The notes: generated from the sequence alone by a model not told the origin. DNA of 64,000 bases from Poriferisulfidus sp965221375 (GCA_965221375.1 OZ244883.1:1178001-1242000); one strand, 5' to 3'. Counted from the stretch's first letter, positions 34,801-42,424 are shown. Numbers and translations: made by a program.

Positions 34801-37701
34801 GCTGCGGAGCGCACGCTCTCCGGCACGCCCACGGCCACCCAGATGGCGACGACGTACACCTACACCGCGACCGACGCGGACGGCGACGCGGTGAGCCTGA
34901 CGTTCAACATCACGATCGTGATGGACGAGATGCCGGACTTCGGCGCGAACACGGTCGATGATCAGAGTTACACGCAGAACTCGGCGATCACGACGCTGAA
35001 CCTGCCCGCGGCCACCGACGGCAACGGCACCCTGACGTACAGCCTGAGCCCGGACGCCCCGGACGGCCTCGCCTTCAGTGCTGCGGAGCGCACGCTCTCC
35101 GGCACGCCCACGGGCAGCCAGGCGGCGACGGCGTACACCTACACCGCGACCGACGCGGACGGCGACGCGGTGAGCCTGACGTTCAACATCACGATCGTGA
35201 TGGACGAGATGCCGGACTTCGGCGCGAACACGATTGATAATCAGAGTTACACGCAGGACTCGGCGATCACGGCGCTGAATCTGCCCGCGGCCACCGGCGG
35301 CAACGGCACCCTGACGTACAGCCTGAGCCCGGACGCCCCGGACGGCCTCGCCTTCAGTGCTGCGGAGCGCACGCTCTCCGGCACGCCCACGGGCAGCCAG
35401 GCGGCGACGGCGTACACCTACACCGCGACCGACGCGGATGGCGACGCGGTGAGCCTGACGTTCAACATCACGATCGTGATGGACGAGATGCCGGACTTCG
35501 GCGCGAACACGATTGATAATCAGAGTTACACGCAGGACTCGGCGATCACGACGCTGAACCTGCCCGCGGCCACCGACGGCAACGGCACCCTGACGTACAG
35601 CCTGAGCCCGGACGCCCCGGACGGCCTCGCCTTCAGCGCTGCGGAGCGCACGCTCTCCGGCACGCCCACGGGCACCCAGATGGCGACGGCGTACACCTAC
35701 ACCGCGACCGACGCGGACGGCGACGCGGTGAGCCTGACGTTCAACATCACGATCGTGATGGACGAGATGCCGGACTTCGGCGCGAACACGATCGATGATC
35801 AGAGTTACACGCAGAACACGGCGATCACGATGCTGAACCTGCCCGCGGGCACCGGCGGCAACGGCACCCTGACGTACAGCCTGAGTCCAGGCGCCCCGGA
35901 CGGCCTCGCCTTCAGCGCTGCGGAGCGCACGCTCTCCGGCACGCCCACGGGCAGCCAGGCGGCGACGGCGTACACCTACACCGCGACCGACGCGGACGGC
36001 GACGCGGTGAGCCTGACGTTCAACATCACGATCGTGATGGACGAGATGCCGGACTTCGGCACGAACACGGTCGATGATCAGGGTTACACGCAGAACAGGA
36101 CAATCACGACGCTGAACCTGCCCGCGGCCACCGGCGGCAACGGCGCCCTGACGTACAGCCTGAGTCCGGACGCCCCGGACGGCCTCGCCTTCAGCGCTGC
36201 GGAGCGCACGCTCTCCGGCACGCCCACGGGCATCCAGGCGGTGACGGCGTACACCTACACCGCGACCGACGCGGACGGCGACACCGTGAGCCTGACGTTC
36301 AACATCGAGGTGACGACAGTGGAAATGGAGCGTCAGGCGCTGAAGCCCATGCTGGCGGCGGCGGCGCGGGCGACACTCACCGGTGCGGTCGATGTTATCG
36401 GGCAGCGTTTCGATGCGGTGCCGGGCGGGCCGAACCTGTCGCTAGCCGGCCGGCGGATCGGCGGCACGCTGCCGGTCGTCGATGACCACCGGCTGGACCG
36501 CCGGGACGACCGGGCGACGCCGGTGGATTACTCGGTACGCGGATCGTCCCTGTTGCGCGGCAGCGCCTTCACCCTGCCGCTGGCGGCTTCGGGCGAGGCT
36601 TCGGATAATCCCGGCTGGACGGTGTGGGGTCGAGGCGACTGGCGGGCATTCGAGGGCCGCAAGGACGGCAACAGCTGGGACGGCGAGCAATGGACGGGCT
36701 GGCTAGGCGTGGATGCGCGCCCGGGCGGGCGTCTAATGGCCGGTCTGGCGCTCTCGCATAGCGAGAGCGAGACGGACTACCGACAGGACGAGTCCGGGGG
36801 CCGTCTGGAGACCTCGCTAACGACGGTTTGGCCCTATGTGCAGGTGACAACCGGCAATGGCAGCACCCTGCGCACGGTGCTGGGTCGGGGCGAAGGCGAA
36901 GCGGAGCATCGGACGCCGGACGGCAATACGGAGAAGGCGGACCTCTCGCTGCTGGCGGGTTCGGTAAGCGGACGTCTTCCGGTGGCTCGGCAAGGCGGCT
37001 TCTCCTGGTCGGCGGTCGGCGGGGTGAGCCTGGCACGGATCAAGACGGACGGTTCGTCGGCAACGGCGATCGGCGATCTGAAAGCGACGAACTGGCGTCT
37101 CAAAGGCGGCGCGGAAGCCACGCATGACGGTCTCGCGCTCTCCTCCGGGTCGAACTGGCTGCTTAAGCCGCGCGGCGCGTTGACGGTTCGCAAGGATGGA
37201 GGCGACGGCGTGACCGGGGTCGGCGTGGAGTTGAGCGGCGGCGCGCACCTGACGTCTCCCGGCTCACGCTTCGACCTTGATGCATCCGGCCACTGGCTGG
37301 CGCTGCACTCCGAAGACGGGACGCGGGAATGGGGCGCGAGCCTGGAAGCGCGGCTGAACCCAGCCGCCGGCGGGCACGGCCTGTCGCTCGCGCTCGTGTC
37401 GGCATTGGGGCCGCAGCAGGACGGCACCCTGGCGAAAGAACGACCGTTCGACGCCGAGCGCAACGCTGCGCCGCAGCGCCTGTCGCTGACCGCGCACACC
37501 GGCTACGGCGTCGCGACCACCAGCGGCGGCCTGCTGACGCCATTTGCGGAACTGACGTTCAGTGGAGGGTCGCGTTCGCAACACTACCGCACGGGCATCG
37601 GCTTCGTCCGGAACGGCATCGACGCTGCCCTGACGGTCGGCCATCGCGCAGGCGGCGAGCGCAACACTCGCATCGGGGTGGACCTGCGGCTGAACTTCTG
37701 A
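28870..37701 (+). CDS. Giant repeat surface protein: fibronectin III modules, 13 Ig-like repeats, C-terminal barrel-like domain
   Basis: This 2943-residue secreted protein has a signal peptide ending TVAQAQ. Seven fibronectin III-like modules lie at about residues 29-119, 285-378, 385-475, 478-570, 781-875, 876-970 and 1179-1275 (typical ITKYQLRYGAG, GLTNGTQYAFEIRAVN). A non-FnIII domain lies near 128-270, and two cadherin-like stretches near 575-775 and 975-1175 (FSDPDGDDLTFTW). Thirteen He_PIG/Ig-like repeats of 93 residues run from about 1285 to 2493 (LSPDAPDGLAFSAAERTLSGTPTG). The last 450 residues are Gly-rich alternating strands ending RIGVDLRLNF, with a terminal Phe as in outer-membrane barrels. 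It is probably an adhesin exported like an autotransporter. The gene is much GC-richer than its left neighbours. Confidence 0.85.
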   Translation: MTRKLAPFAAFSLAVVALATGTVAQAQVPNAPTNFTAAAGDAQATLSWDNPNDSTITKYQLRYGAGSSVPATANWADITGSTAATINHTVMNLTNGTQYAFEIRAVNATGDSDASDTVTATPTQPRTLTYTFSDNGTAVTIAASGSLDVSDFQFVQDDVPSDVTNIRMDDTDIWGIHPPNRIAIKRYSSLPEFVTTGESSYGGTTELSNMANYSSNYHIRFSTHFKLLQLDSANLTGSIYEITNGTATFDGNLKDSLGDNDFDIEFAIGDQKIVFQTANPATVPVAPTSLAATARDTQVDLTWSDPSDTNITKYQVRYGAGATVPDSATWADIADSTAAATNHTVMDLTNGTQYAFEIRAVNVRGNSSASNTVTATPASVPALAAPTGLSATAGNAQITLNWDNPNNSSITKYQLRYGAGSSVPTTATWADITGSGAATTSHTVTGLTNGTQYAFEIRAMTAGSTGPASEEVVLRAGPPLQPSGFRVVGGNAEVTLSWNDPSDTTITKYQLRHKVGSSFSDSDTWSDIADSGPTTTTHTVTELTNGTTWAFQIRAANASGAGPASETLTMLPRANNRAPVLGGAVFGRDGLILPSGYRNVRLTKGFGPRFSDPDGDDLTFTWTANPEQTNLDVQIVTGFSTIYPDAHYLRYRAAGTVERTTLTVTGTDPYGLSVSTSAVVTTINTTPKTKSPPYPDQTLAVGNTLTVNLTDMFVDDEGDDIRLLYRTPDDGDNVDTRAISWGAFRVIAHTPGEEVISVTVEDFFGAEGSDSFKVTVIAAAAAPAGLTATSGNGQAVLTWTDPGDSGITKYQLRHKVGTSFSDGDDSLWADIAGSGASTTSHTVTGLTNGTEYVFQVRAVNAGGPGPASEVVLRLGAPLQPGGFRVVGGNAEVTLSWNDPSDTTITKYQLRHKVGTSFSDSDTWSDIADSGPTTTTHTVTELTNGTTWAFQIRAVNASGAGPASETLTMLPRANNRAPVFQGSVFGRDAVILPSRYRNVRLTKGFGARFSDPDGDELTFTWTANPEQTNLDVQIVTGFTTTYPDAHYLRYRAAGTVERTTMTVTGTDPYGLSVSTSAVVTTINTTPKAKSPPYPDQTLAVGNTLTVNLTDMFVDDEGDDIRLLYRTPDDGDNVDTRAISWGAFRVIAHTPGEEVISVTVEDSFGAEGSDSFKVTVIAAAAAPAGLTATSGNGQAVLTWIDPGDSGITKYQLRHKAGTSFSDGDDSLWADIADSDASTTSHTVTGLTNGTEYVFQVRAVNAGGSGTASVAVTATANNATPSFDMNTVDDQSYTQNSAITTLNLPAATGGDGTLTYSLSPDAPDGLAFSAAERTLSGTPTGSQAATAYTYTATDADGDAVSLTFNITIIMDEMPNFGTNTVDDQSYTQDSAITMLNLPAATGGNGTLTYSLSPDAPDGLAFSAAERTLSGTPTGSQAATAYTYTATDADGDAVSLTFNITIVMDEMPNFGTNTVDDQSYTQDSAITMLTLPAATGGNGTLTYSLSPDAPGGLAFSAAERTLSGTPTGTQAATAYTYTATDADGDAVSLTFNITIMMDEMPDFGTNTVDDQSYTQNSAITVLNLPAAAGGNGTLTYSLSPDAPDGLAFSAAERTLSGTPTGSQAATAYTYTATDADGDAVSLTFNITIVMDEMPNFGANTIDNQSYTQDSAITTLNLPAATGGDGTLTYSLSPDAPDGLAFSAAERTLSGTPTATQMATTYTYTATDADGDAVSLTFNITIVMDEMPDFGANTVDDQSYTQNSAITTLNLPAATDGNGTLTYSLSPDAPDGLAFSAAERTLSGTPTGTQAATAYTYTATDADGDAVSLTFNITIVMDEMPDFGANTIDDQSYTQNTAITMLNLPAATGGNGALTYSLSPDAPDGLAFSAAERTLSGTPTGSQAATAYTYTATDADGDAVSLTFNITIVADKMPDFGTNTIDDQSYTQNSAITTLNLPAATDGDGTLTYSLSPDAPDGLAFSAAERTLSGTPTATQMATTYTYTATDADGDAVSLTFNITIVMDEMPDFGANTVDDQSYTQNSAITTLNLPAATDGNGTLTYSLSPDAPDGLAFSAAERTLSGTPTGSQAATAYTYTATDADGDAVSLTFNITIVMDEMPDFGANTIDNQSYTQDSAITALNLPAATGGNGTLTYSLSPDAPDGLAFSAAERTLSGTPTGSQAATAYTYTATDADGDAVSLTFNITIVMDEMPDFGANTIDNQSYTQDSAITTLNLPAATDGNGTLTYSLSPDAPDGLAFSAAERTLSGTPTGTQMATAYTYTATDADGDAVSLTFNITIVMDEMPDFGANTIDDQSYTQNTAITMLNLPAGTGGNGTLTYSLSPGAPDGLAFSAAERTLSGTPTGSQAATAYTYTATDADGDAVSLTFNITIVMDEMPDFGTNTVDDQGYTQNRTITTLNLPAATGGNGALTYSLSPDAPDGLAFSAAERTLSGTPTGIQAVTAYTYTATDADGDTVSLTFNIEVTTVEMERQALKPMLAAAARATLTGAVDVIGQRFDAVPGGPNLSLAGRRIGGTLPVVDDHRLDRRDDRATPVDYSVRGSSLLRGSAFTLPLAASGEASDNPGWTVWGRGDWRAFEGRKDGNSWDGEQWTGWLGVDARPGGRLMAGLALSHSESETDYRQDESGGRLETSLTTVWPYVQVTTGNGSTLRTVLGRGEGEAEHRTPDGNTEKADLSLLAGSVSGRLPVARQGGFSWSAVGGVSLARIKTDGSSATAIGDLKATNWRLKGGAEATHDGLALSSGSNWLLKPRGALTVRKDGGDGVTGVGVELSGGAHLTSPGSRFDLDASGHWLALHSEDGTREWGASLEARLNPAAGGHGLSLALVSALGPQQDGTLAKERPFDAERNAAPQRLSLTAHTGYGVATTSGGLLTPFAELTFSGGSRSQHYRTGIGFVRNGIDAALTVGHRAGGERNTRIGVDLRLNF
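30300..32687 (+). repeat. Internal 1194-bp direct duplication in the giant protein gene
   Basis: The segment of about 30300-31493 (FnIII, two cadherin-like domains, FnIII) is repeated almost base for base at about 31494-32687. The offset of 1194 bp is a multiple of three, so the frame is kept and 398 residues are duplicated. Confidence 0.85.
32722..36348 (+). repeat. Array of 13 tandem 279-bp repeats
   Basis: The marker GTCGATGATCAG or a close variant (GATTGATAATCAG) recurs every 279 bp from 32722 to 36070 without indels. Each unit encodes one 93-residue Ig-like domain. Units differ mostly at a few positions (TG[SAT]QAAT/MAT, GG/DG, MDEMPN/D), and variants recur in non-adjacent units, which suggests shuffling or gene conversion. 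Confidence 0.9.
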
Positions 37702-38077
37702 CGGGGCGTCTGGGCGGCATGGCCGGCCAGACGGCTCCCGCCCTCCCTACGACCACGCGCCACCCACCTCATCGGCATCGCCTCGCTCTCCGGAGTTGGA
37801 GTTTCGTGCGTGCCGGGCAAGCGCCCCGGAGACGGGAGGGAGGGCCTCCACGGTACGCCTGGTCAGATGCGTCCCGGCCTTGGCGATCCGTTTTCCGGCG
37901 CTCTGCTTTTCCGTGTCGGGGTGTACGGCATCGGGCAACATCGTTATCAATACCCAAGAAGAAATCAATGCGCCTGACGGCGCGTGCCAGGCAGTGTAGA
38001 TTTCGAACCGAAACACATCTAACGCATTGATATGATGATATATTTGTCGCCCCTCTCGCTCTGGAGCGCATCAGTGT
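37702..38077. other. Intergenic region after the giant gene, with an inverted repeat
   Basis: A 7-bp stem CGTCTGG/CCAGACG at 37707-37733 follows the stop codon directly. It may aid termination but lacks a T-run. The remaining 340 bases show no gene I can support; overlapping frames on both strands look like chance. Confidence 0.5.
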
Positions 38078-39271
38078 CTATCTGATATCTGTATGTTTCT
38101 CGAACAACACTATACGGTTGGTGTTTGTGCCTCGAGTATTATTGGAGACGCCCCAGCAGTTTGCCGTCTTGGTAAAGCTCTGTTGATTGATTAGCACCCA
38201 CTGCACCCGCAGAGGTAATCCCGTTGCCGCTGCGATGACATGACATTCCAACTGCACCGACGCGGAACGTACTTCGCCCACTTCAAATGCGATATGCCCG
38301 CCCGTTCGTGTAACACGTGTCAATTCCGTCAACGTATCTTTCACAAACTGCTGCCACGCCTCAATGTTTCGATGAATTGACAAGGCCGGGGGTTCCTGCA
38401 CCCCCAAAAACCAATTGCGCAACCAGTTGTCATTTTGGTAATCCACCACATCCAGAAACGGCGGAGACGTCACAGTGAGCGCCACTTCGCCATCGTTGAT
38501 TTGCGGCGTATGTTTGGAATCTTGCGTCAAAAGTAAATACCGAGATGCCTTTATACGACCTTGAGCCAGCAATGATTTCGACTTGCGCAAGATACGTTCC
38601 GGCACATCCCGAAAGGGTGGAGTTTGTCCACGTCGTTTGTTGAAAAGCTGCTGGCGCTCCAGCGAGACTGCCTGATTGGGCGGCATGGTGTAGACCGAGA
38701 AAAAGCCGGATGAATGACCCGTCAGACGATTGAGCGCCACCATGCGAATCCACTGGTCCGTGCGGTCCAAATCCCGATCTTGCAGATAAGTGCGAAGCCC
38801 TTCCAGTTGCGCCAGTGTATCGGGATGATAAAAGGTCAGGAGTTCCTCACTTTCATAGGTTTGGAAGGTCTGCCAGGGAATTTCCTGCAACCGTGTGCGT
38901 ACTTCTTCTAGTGTGGGTGGATTTAGACGAGGTTCGACCAGAGCTCTGCACAATGGCGAGCAGTCGTTTCCATAAGGAATGCGCCCGTGCAGTGCCGCCT
39001 CCAGAGGAGTCGTGCCCCGCCCCATGAATGGGTCATAAACAACCTCGCCCGGACTCGTAAGTTGTTTGATGAAAAATTCCGGCAGTTGCGGCTTGAAACA
39101 GGCACGGTAACTAATTTCATGTAGCCGATGTGCCTGGCGCTGACCGGCCGTCCAAAATTCACCGGTGACGTACGTCACACCCTCGCGTTGTTCAATCTCC
39201 CAATCAGCATTGTTTTCGATATGACTCAACCCCGCATGTTGCGGGTCTGAAGGTGTTGGGACAACCTGCAT
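38078..39271 (-). CDS. Orphan DNA methyltransferase (N4-cytosine or N6-adenine type)
   Basis: This protein of about 397 residues has a SAM-binding motif DPFMGRGTTPLEA near residue 78 and a catalytic SPPF motif (LTVTSPPFLDVVDYQNDNW) near 270. The order of FxGxG motif first and catalytic motif second is that of gamma-type amino-methyltransferases; the SPPF/SPPY form is common in N4-cytosine enzymes. I start at ATG 39271, because the longer frame runs through the tRNA-Cys gene. No restriction endonuclease gene is next to it, so it may be a solitary methylase or phage defence remnant. It follows two tRNA genes on the same strand and may share their promoter. Confidence 0.8.
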   Translation of the reverse strand: MQVVPTPSDPQHAGLSHIENNADWEIEQREGVTYVTGEFWTAGQRQAHRLHEISYRACFKPQLPEFFIKQLTSPGEVVYDPFMGRGTTPLEAALHGRIPYGNDCSPLCRALVEPRLNPPTLEEVRTRLQEIPWQTFQTYESEELLTFYHPDTLAQLEGLRTYLQDRDLDRTDQWIRMVALNRLTGHSSGFFSVYTMPPNQAVSLERQQLFNKRRGQTPPFRDVPERILRKSKSLLAQGRIKASRYLLLTQDSKHTPQINDGEVALTVTSPPFLDVVDYQNDNWLRNWFLGVQEPPALSIHRNIEAWQQFVKDTLTELTRVTRTGGHIAFEVGEVRSASVQLECHVIAAATGLPLRVQWVLINQQSFTKTANCWGVSNNTRGTNTNRIVLFEKHTDIR

Positions 39272-39297
39272 GAGCAGACTTAACTCTGTATGTGAAT

Positions 39298-39371
39298 TGG
39301 AGGCTGAGGTCGGAATCGAACCGGCGTCCACGGCTTTGCAGGCCGCTGCATAACCACTCTGCCACTCAGCC
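39298..39371 (-). tRNA. tRNA-Cys(GCA)
   Basis: This 74-nt tRNA has acceptor stem GGCTGAG/CTCAGCC, anticodon loop CTGCAAA (anticodon GCA), T arm with GGTTCGATTCC, T73 and encoded CCA. It lies 33 bases downstream of tRNA-Gly. Confidence 0.97.
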
Positions 39372-39404
39372 TTGCTGGGGTGCCTGCGAGGAGACGAGAA
39401 GAAT

Positions 39405-39480
39405 TGGAGCGGGAAACCGGGTTCGAACCGGCGACCTTAACCTTGGCAAGGTTACGCTCTACCAACTGAGCTATTCCCGC
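39405..39480 (-). tRNA. tRNA-Gly(GCC)
   Basis: This 76-nt tRNA has acceptor stem GCGGGAA/TTCCCGC, anticodon loop TTGCCAA (anticodon GCC), T arm with GGTTCGAACCC, T73 and encoded CCA. Confidence 0.97.
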
Positions 39481-39495
39481 TTTGCCACGTCGGCA

Positions 39496-39525
39496 ATTTT
39501 CGCATATCTGCTTCGCGCCCGTCAA
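39496..39525 (-). promoter_or_regulatory. Promoter of the tRNA-Gly/tRNA-Cys unit
   Basis: On the minus strand TTGACG (39525-39520) and GAAAAT (39501-39496) are 18 bases apart. Transcription would begin around 39490, just ahead of tRNA-Gly. Confidence 0.55.
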
Positions 39526-39610
39526 TTTTAACCGATTCCCCTTGCTCGGAATGGGTGCTTATTTTTGCCGCCCGTCGCAACGATAATTTTTTGATTGATT
39601 GCTAAAGGAC

Positions 39611-41953
39611 TCAAAATGCCCGATGCACGCCCATCATCAGCCCATGGTCCAGATTGCCGTTCTCATCGGTCGCCGCCAAATAACCGCTGCCAAAACGCCA
39701 GCCTTGGGTTTGCCCCGCCTGCAGGCCCAAACCCATTGAATATTGAGTATGCTCAAAAGCTGATCCGGTGTGTGCCGAAGAGGAATAGGTCAGAGCACCT
39801 GTATGGTCCTGATGCGTGAAATGCTGTTGCGAGCCCCTGCTCTTCCACGGCTGGGTCGTCGCCAAACGCGCCCGCAGGCGCAAGAAGCGTCCGGTGTTGC
39901 GCATCAAATCGTAATGCGCATTGAAACTGGCGCCCCATAACATCCCCTGCCAGTGTGCGGCACTGCGCTGTACGGAAAAGACATCATCCGCGACCCGGAA
40001 CCCATCTTCTTCAACCCGCATGCCCATCACTGAAACGCGAGGCCGCAAGCGCCAACCGTGGTATGTGAATTCCCGACCCACGCTGGCTTGCGCGAGATAG
40101 CCGCGTCCCGTTGTGCGTAGGGAGTAGACACCACTGAAGTCATTCAAGTGACCGCGTGCCCGCTGACGGCTGTGCGCCAGCAGCATGGAGCCACTCCAAG
40201 CACCTTCAGCCCAATTTGCATACATCGCATATTCGTCCCCCCGTGTCTGTGTCGCCACATGCATGGGCTGCCCGACGGCCGTCTCCTCGCGCACCTGTGA
40301 CTGACCCATCAGAAAACCGACTCCCCAACTGCCTCGCTTGAGCACCTGCATGCCCCAAGCCTGATGGGCACGATCCTCATCCATGCGCTGGTGCGCAGAC
40401 CAAGCGCGATCGGCCACGTTCCGACGTTGCGCCTCGCCGTCGACTGCCAACATGGGCAATCCGGTCAGACCGTGCTCCCGATAATCCAACTCAATTTCGG
40501 CGGCTTGCTGAAGCAACCATAAAAGTGCACCGACCCCGATGACACCCAGAACTGCGCCTCCACCTGAACCACTTTGCGCGCTTGTCCGCTCAATGGGTGT
40601 TGGATCCGGCACTGCGAACAATGCGGTACCCGTGCCGCCTGGATCTTCTGCAAAAGACAGTCGCAGCGTTCCCGCTGTGGTATCAACATTCAATTCCGCA
40701 CCACTGAGACCGTAAATATCCTCAGCACTTTCCAGTGCAGGCGACCCCTGTAAAGTCCCCGCTTCGACCAGATTCACTCCACTCGCGGCGGCCAGACCTG
40801 TGCCCGACACTCCCTCGCCCAACCGCACCCCGACTTTCGCGCCTTCGGCTGCCGTGTCGGTGGGGAAAGTGACCGTGCCCGCCTTGACTTGGCCGGCATC
40901 GATGGCGCCGTCAGTGACTCCGGCGATTTCAAAGATCAGTTTGCCGAAGTTCAGAATCTGCAGAGTGCCCTCCCCCAAGTTCATTTGCCCTCTGACCACA
41001 AGATGCCCATCCTCAATTCGAACTTCCCGTACTTTCATATCGGCCGCCGGCGCATCGCTGCGCTCAATGATGACACGGCCATACTGACTCACCAGATTGT
41101 TTTCAATATCCCCAGTTGTCGTTCCATCCCAGCCGAAAGTACTCTCGTCGCTGATGATCATTTCATGCCGGTTATAAACCGTGAAGTGTTTGCCTTCCCC
41201 GACATCAAACTTTACTTTCAGCGTGCCGTCATTGGAAACAGAGCCCTGAATTTCTTCTGAACCTCCATTGTCCGCCGTCAGGGTGGTAAAGCCTTCCAAA
41301 TTTCTTATTTCGGCATCAATACTTAAATAGAGCCGGGCCCCTTGGTTTTTGAAAGTCAATGTCTCCAGTTTCGTCAGCTTTACCTCTCGACCTAATGCAG
41401 CACGTCTTTCGACGGTCAAGTTTGTAAGATCGTCCAAAGCCGCCTTCGAGTCCAGTGTCATATCCTCCTTCACCGTCAAAGTGGTCAGACCCGCAATGCT
41501 GGCCTCGCTGCCCATAATTAATTCGCCTTCCAGGTCCAGATCGGTCAAGCCCGTAATGCTGGCCTTACTGCCCATACTCAATCCGCCTTCCAAATCCAGA
41601 TCGCTCAAACCCGACATTGTTGCGCTGCTCTGCAGCACTAGATGCTCCAGATTCGTCATCGTCAGGCCTGCATTGAAGGTCAACGCATGACCTTCTCCGA
41701 TCGTCAGCAAATCGGCATCTGTATCACTGGCAGTCCCGCTGGAGTCGTCGTTTTTGAAATCAACCGATTGGGCAATGGTGCAATCGGCCTGAACCGTGAT
41801 GATGTTGTTACCCGCCGCCAGTGCGTCCCCATTTAACGTGTCGCATCCGGTTGTTGCCTGCTGCGCCCAAGTCGGACTTGAATACAAACAGGCCGACGCG
41901 GCCAACATCATTAAAGATGACCGAAAAAATACACGGGAGAAAATGGGGAACAT
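39611..41953 (-). CDS. Autotransporter with a repeated-strand passenger
   Basis: This 780-residue type V secreted protein begins at ATG 41953; longer frames run into cbiX and lack a signal. The signal peptide ends SSPTWAQQ. The passenger (to about 480) includes four to five 20-residue units (GLTDLDLEGELIMGSEASIA type) near residues 90-200, as in beta-helix or leucine-rich ladders. A hydrophobic Gly-rich stretch (GGGAVLGVIGVGALLWLL) precedes the barrel of about 270 residues, which has alternating aromatic strands and ends MMGVHRAF with the terminal Phe needed for BAM insertion. The cargo's role is unknown; adhesion is a guess. It lies 82 bases downstream of cbiX. Confidence 0.85.
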   Translation of the reverse strand: MFPIFSRVFFRSSLMMLAASACLYSSPTWAQQATTGCDTLNGDALAAGNNIITVQADCTIAQSVDFKNDDSSGTASDTDADLLTIGEGHALTFNAGLTMTNLEHLVLQSSATMSGLSDLDLEGGLSMGSKASITGLTDLDLEGELIMGSEASIAGLTTLTVKEDMTLDSKAALDDLTNLTVERRAALGREVKLTKLETLTFKNQGARLYLSIDAEIRNLEGFTTLTADNGGSEEIQGSVSNDGTLKVKFDVGEGKHFTVYNRHEMIISDESTFGWDGTTTGDIENNLVSQYGRVIIERSDAPAADMKVREVRIEDGHLVVRGQMNLGEGTLQILNFGKLIFEIAGVTDGAIDAGQVKAGTVTFPTDTAAEGAKVGVRLGEGVSGTGLAAASGVNLVEAGTLQGSPALESAEDIYGLSGAELNVDTTAGTLRLSFAEDPGGTGTALFAVPDPTPIERTSAQSGSGGGAVLGVIGVGALLWLLQQAAEIELDYREHGLTGLPMLAVDGEAQRRNVADRAWSAHQRMDEDRAHQAWGMQVLKRGSWGVGFLMGQSQVREETAVGQPMHVATQTRGDEYAMYANWAEGAWSGSMLLAHSRQRARGHLNDFSGVYSLRTTGRGYLAQASVGREFTYHGWRLRPRVSVMGMRVEEDGFRVADDVFSVQRSAAHWQGMLWGASFNAHYDLMRNTGRFLRLRARLATTQPWKSRGSQQHFTHQDHTGALTYSSSAHTGSAFEHTQYSMGLGLQAGQTQGWRFGSGYLAATDENGNLDHGLMMGVHRAF
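41330..41660 (-). repeat. 60-bp coding repeats in the autotransporter passenger
   Basis: Consecutive 20-residue units (GLSDLDLEGGLSMGSKASIT, GLTDLDLEGELIMGSEASIA, GLTTLTVKEDMTLDSKAALD, DLTNLTVERRAALGREVKLT) align without gaps. The DNA of the first two units is nearly identical. Confidence 0.75.
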
Positions 41954-42035
41954 GCGATTCGCGCTCCTGGGACGAGGCGTTGGCACTATTTTAGCAATGC
42001 GGGCTTCACGAAACTTCCGATTCCCTCGCGCGGCC

Positions 42036-42422
42036 TCAATCGCCTTGGTTGCCACGTGCCAGGTCCAGAAGTACTTGAGGCAACTGTGGCTCCAGGCCCA
42101 GATACGGACACACGTTGAGAGTCGCCTGCGGATGCCGCTGTCGAGCCTGTTCAACGATCTCGGGAATATCTTCACGCACATGCCGGCCTGCCGCCAAAAA
42201 ATAAGGCAATATATCCACTTTTTCATAACCTTGTGCGATACAGCTGTCAATCCCTTCAGGGATACTTGGCTGCGCAATCTCCAGGAAGGCATGGGCAACC
42301 TGCGCATACGGAGAATCAACCAAAGCCGCCATTCGCTGCGCCAGTTGAGCGACTTCGCTGTTGGCCTGCTCCACGCGAGAGCCGTGCGCAACCAGAAGCA
42401 AGGCATGTTTTGGATTGCTCAT
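42036..42422 (-). CDS. cbiX: Small CbiX-type sirohydrochlorin chelatase
   Basis: This single-domain class II chelatase of 128 residues has HGSRVEQANSEVAQLA near the N-terminus and FLAAGRHVREDIPEIV around the second metal-binding histidine. These enzymes insert Co or Fe into sirohydrochlorin. In an organism with reverse dissimilatory sulfite reductase, ferrochelation for siroheme would be useful, but the sequence does not fix the metal. The start ATG at 42422 is two bases after the kdsB stop, so it ends the lipid A/KDO operon. Confidence 0.85.
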   Translation of the reverse strand: MSNPKHALLLVAHGSRVEQANSEVAQLAQRMAALVDSPYAQVAHAFLEIAQPSIPEGIDSCIAQGYEKVDILPYFLAAGRHVREDIPEIVEQARQRHPQATLNVCPYLGLEPQLPQVLLDLARGNQGD

Positions 42423-42424
42423 GC

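Noticed and set aside
32722..36348. Regular repeats considered as a CRISPR array
   Set aside because: The units are 279 bp, keep the reading frame and encode protein domains; there are no short repeats with unique spacers and no cas genes.
36834..37499. Long minus-strand ORFs under the 3' end of the giant gene
   Set aside because: They mirror the barrel-coding frame and are rich in Arg, Pro and Ser, as expected for shadow frames; no signal or domain is seen.
37796..38030. Small plus-strand ORFs after the giant gene
   Set aside because: They overlap several other frames of similar length on both strands and show no signal, domain or ribosome binding site.
39272..39331. Longer N-terminus of the DNA methyltransferase
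   Set aside because: The extension reads through the tRNA-Cys gene, so the ATG at 39271 is more likely.
41954..42406. 151-residue N-terminal extension of the autotransporter
   Set aside because: It overlaps cbiX in another frame and would bury the signal peptide that starts at 41953.
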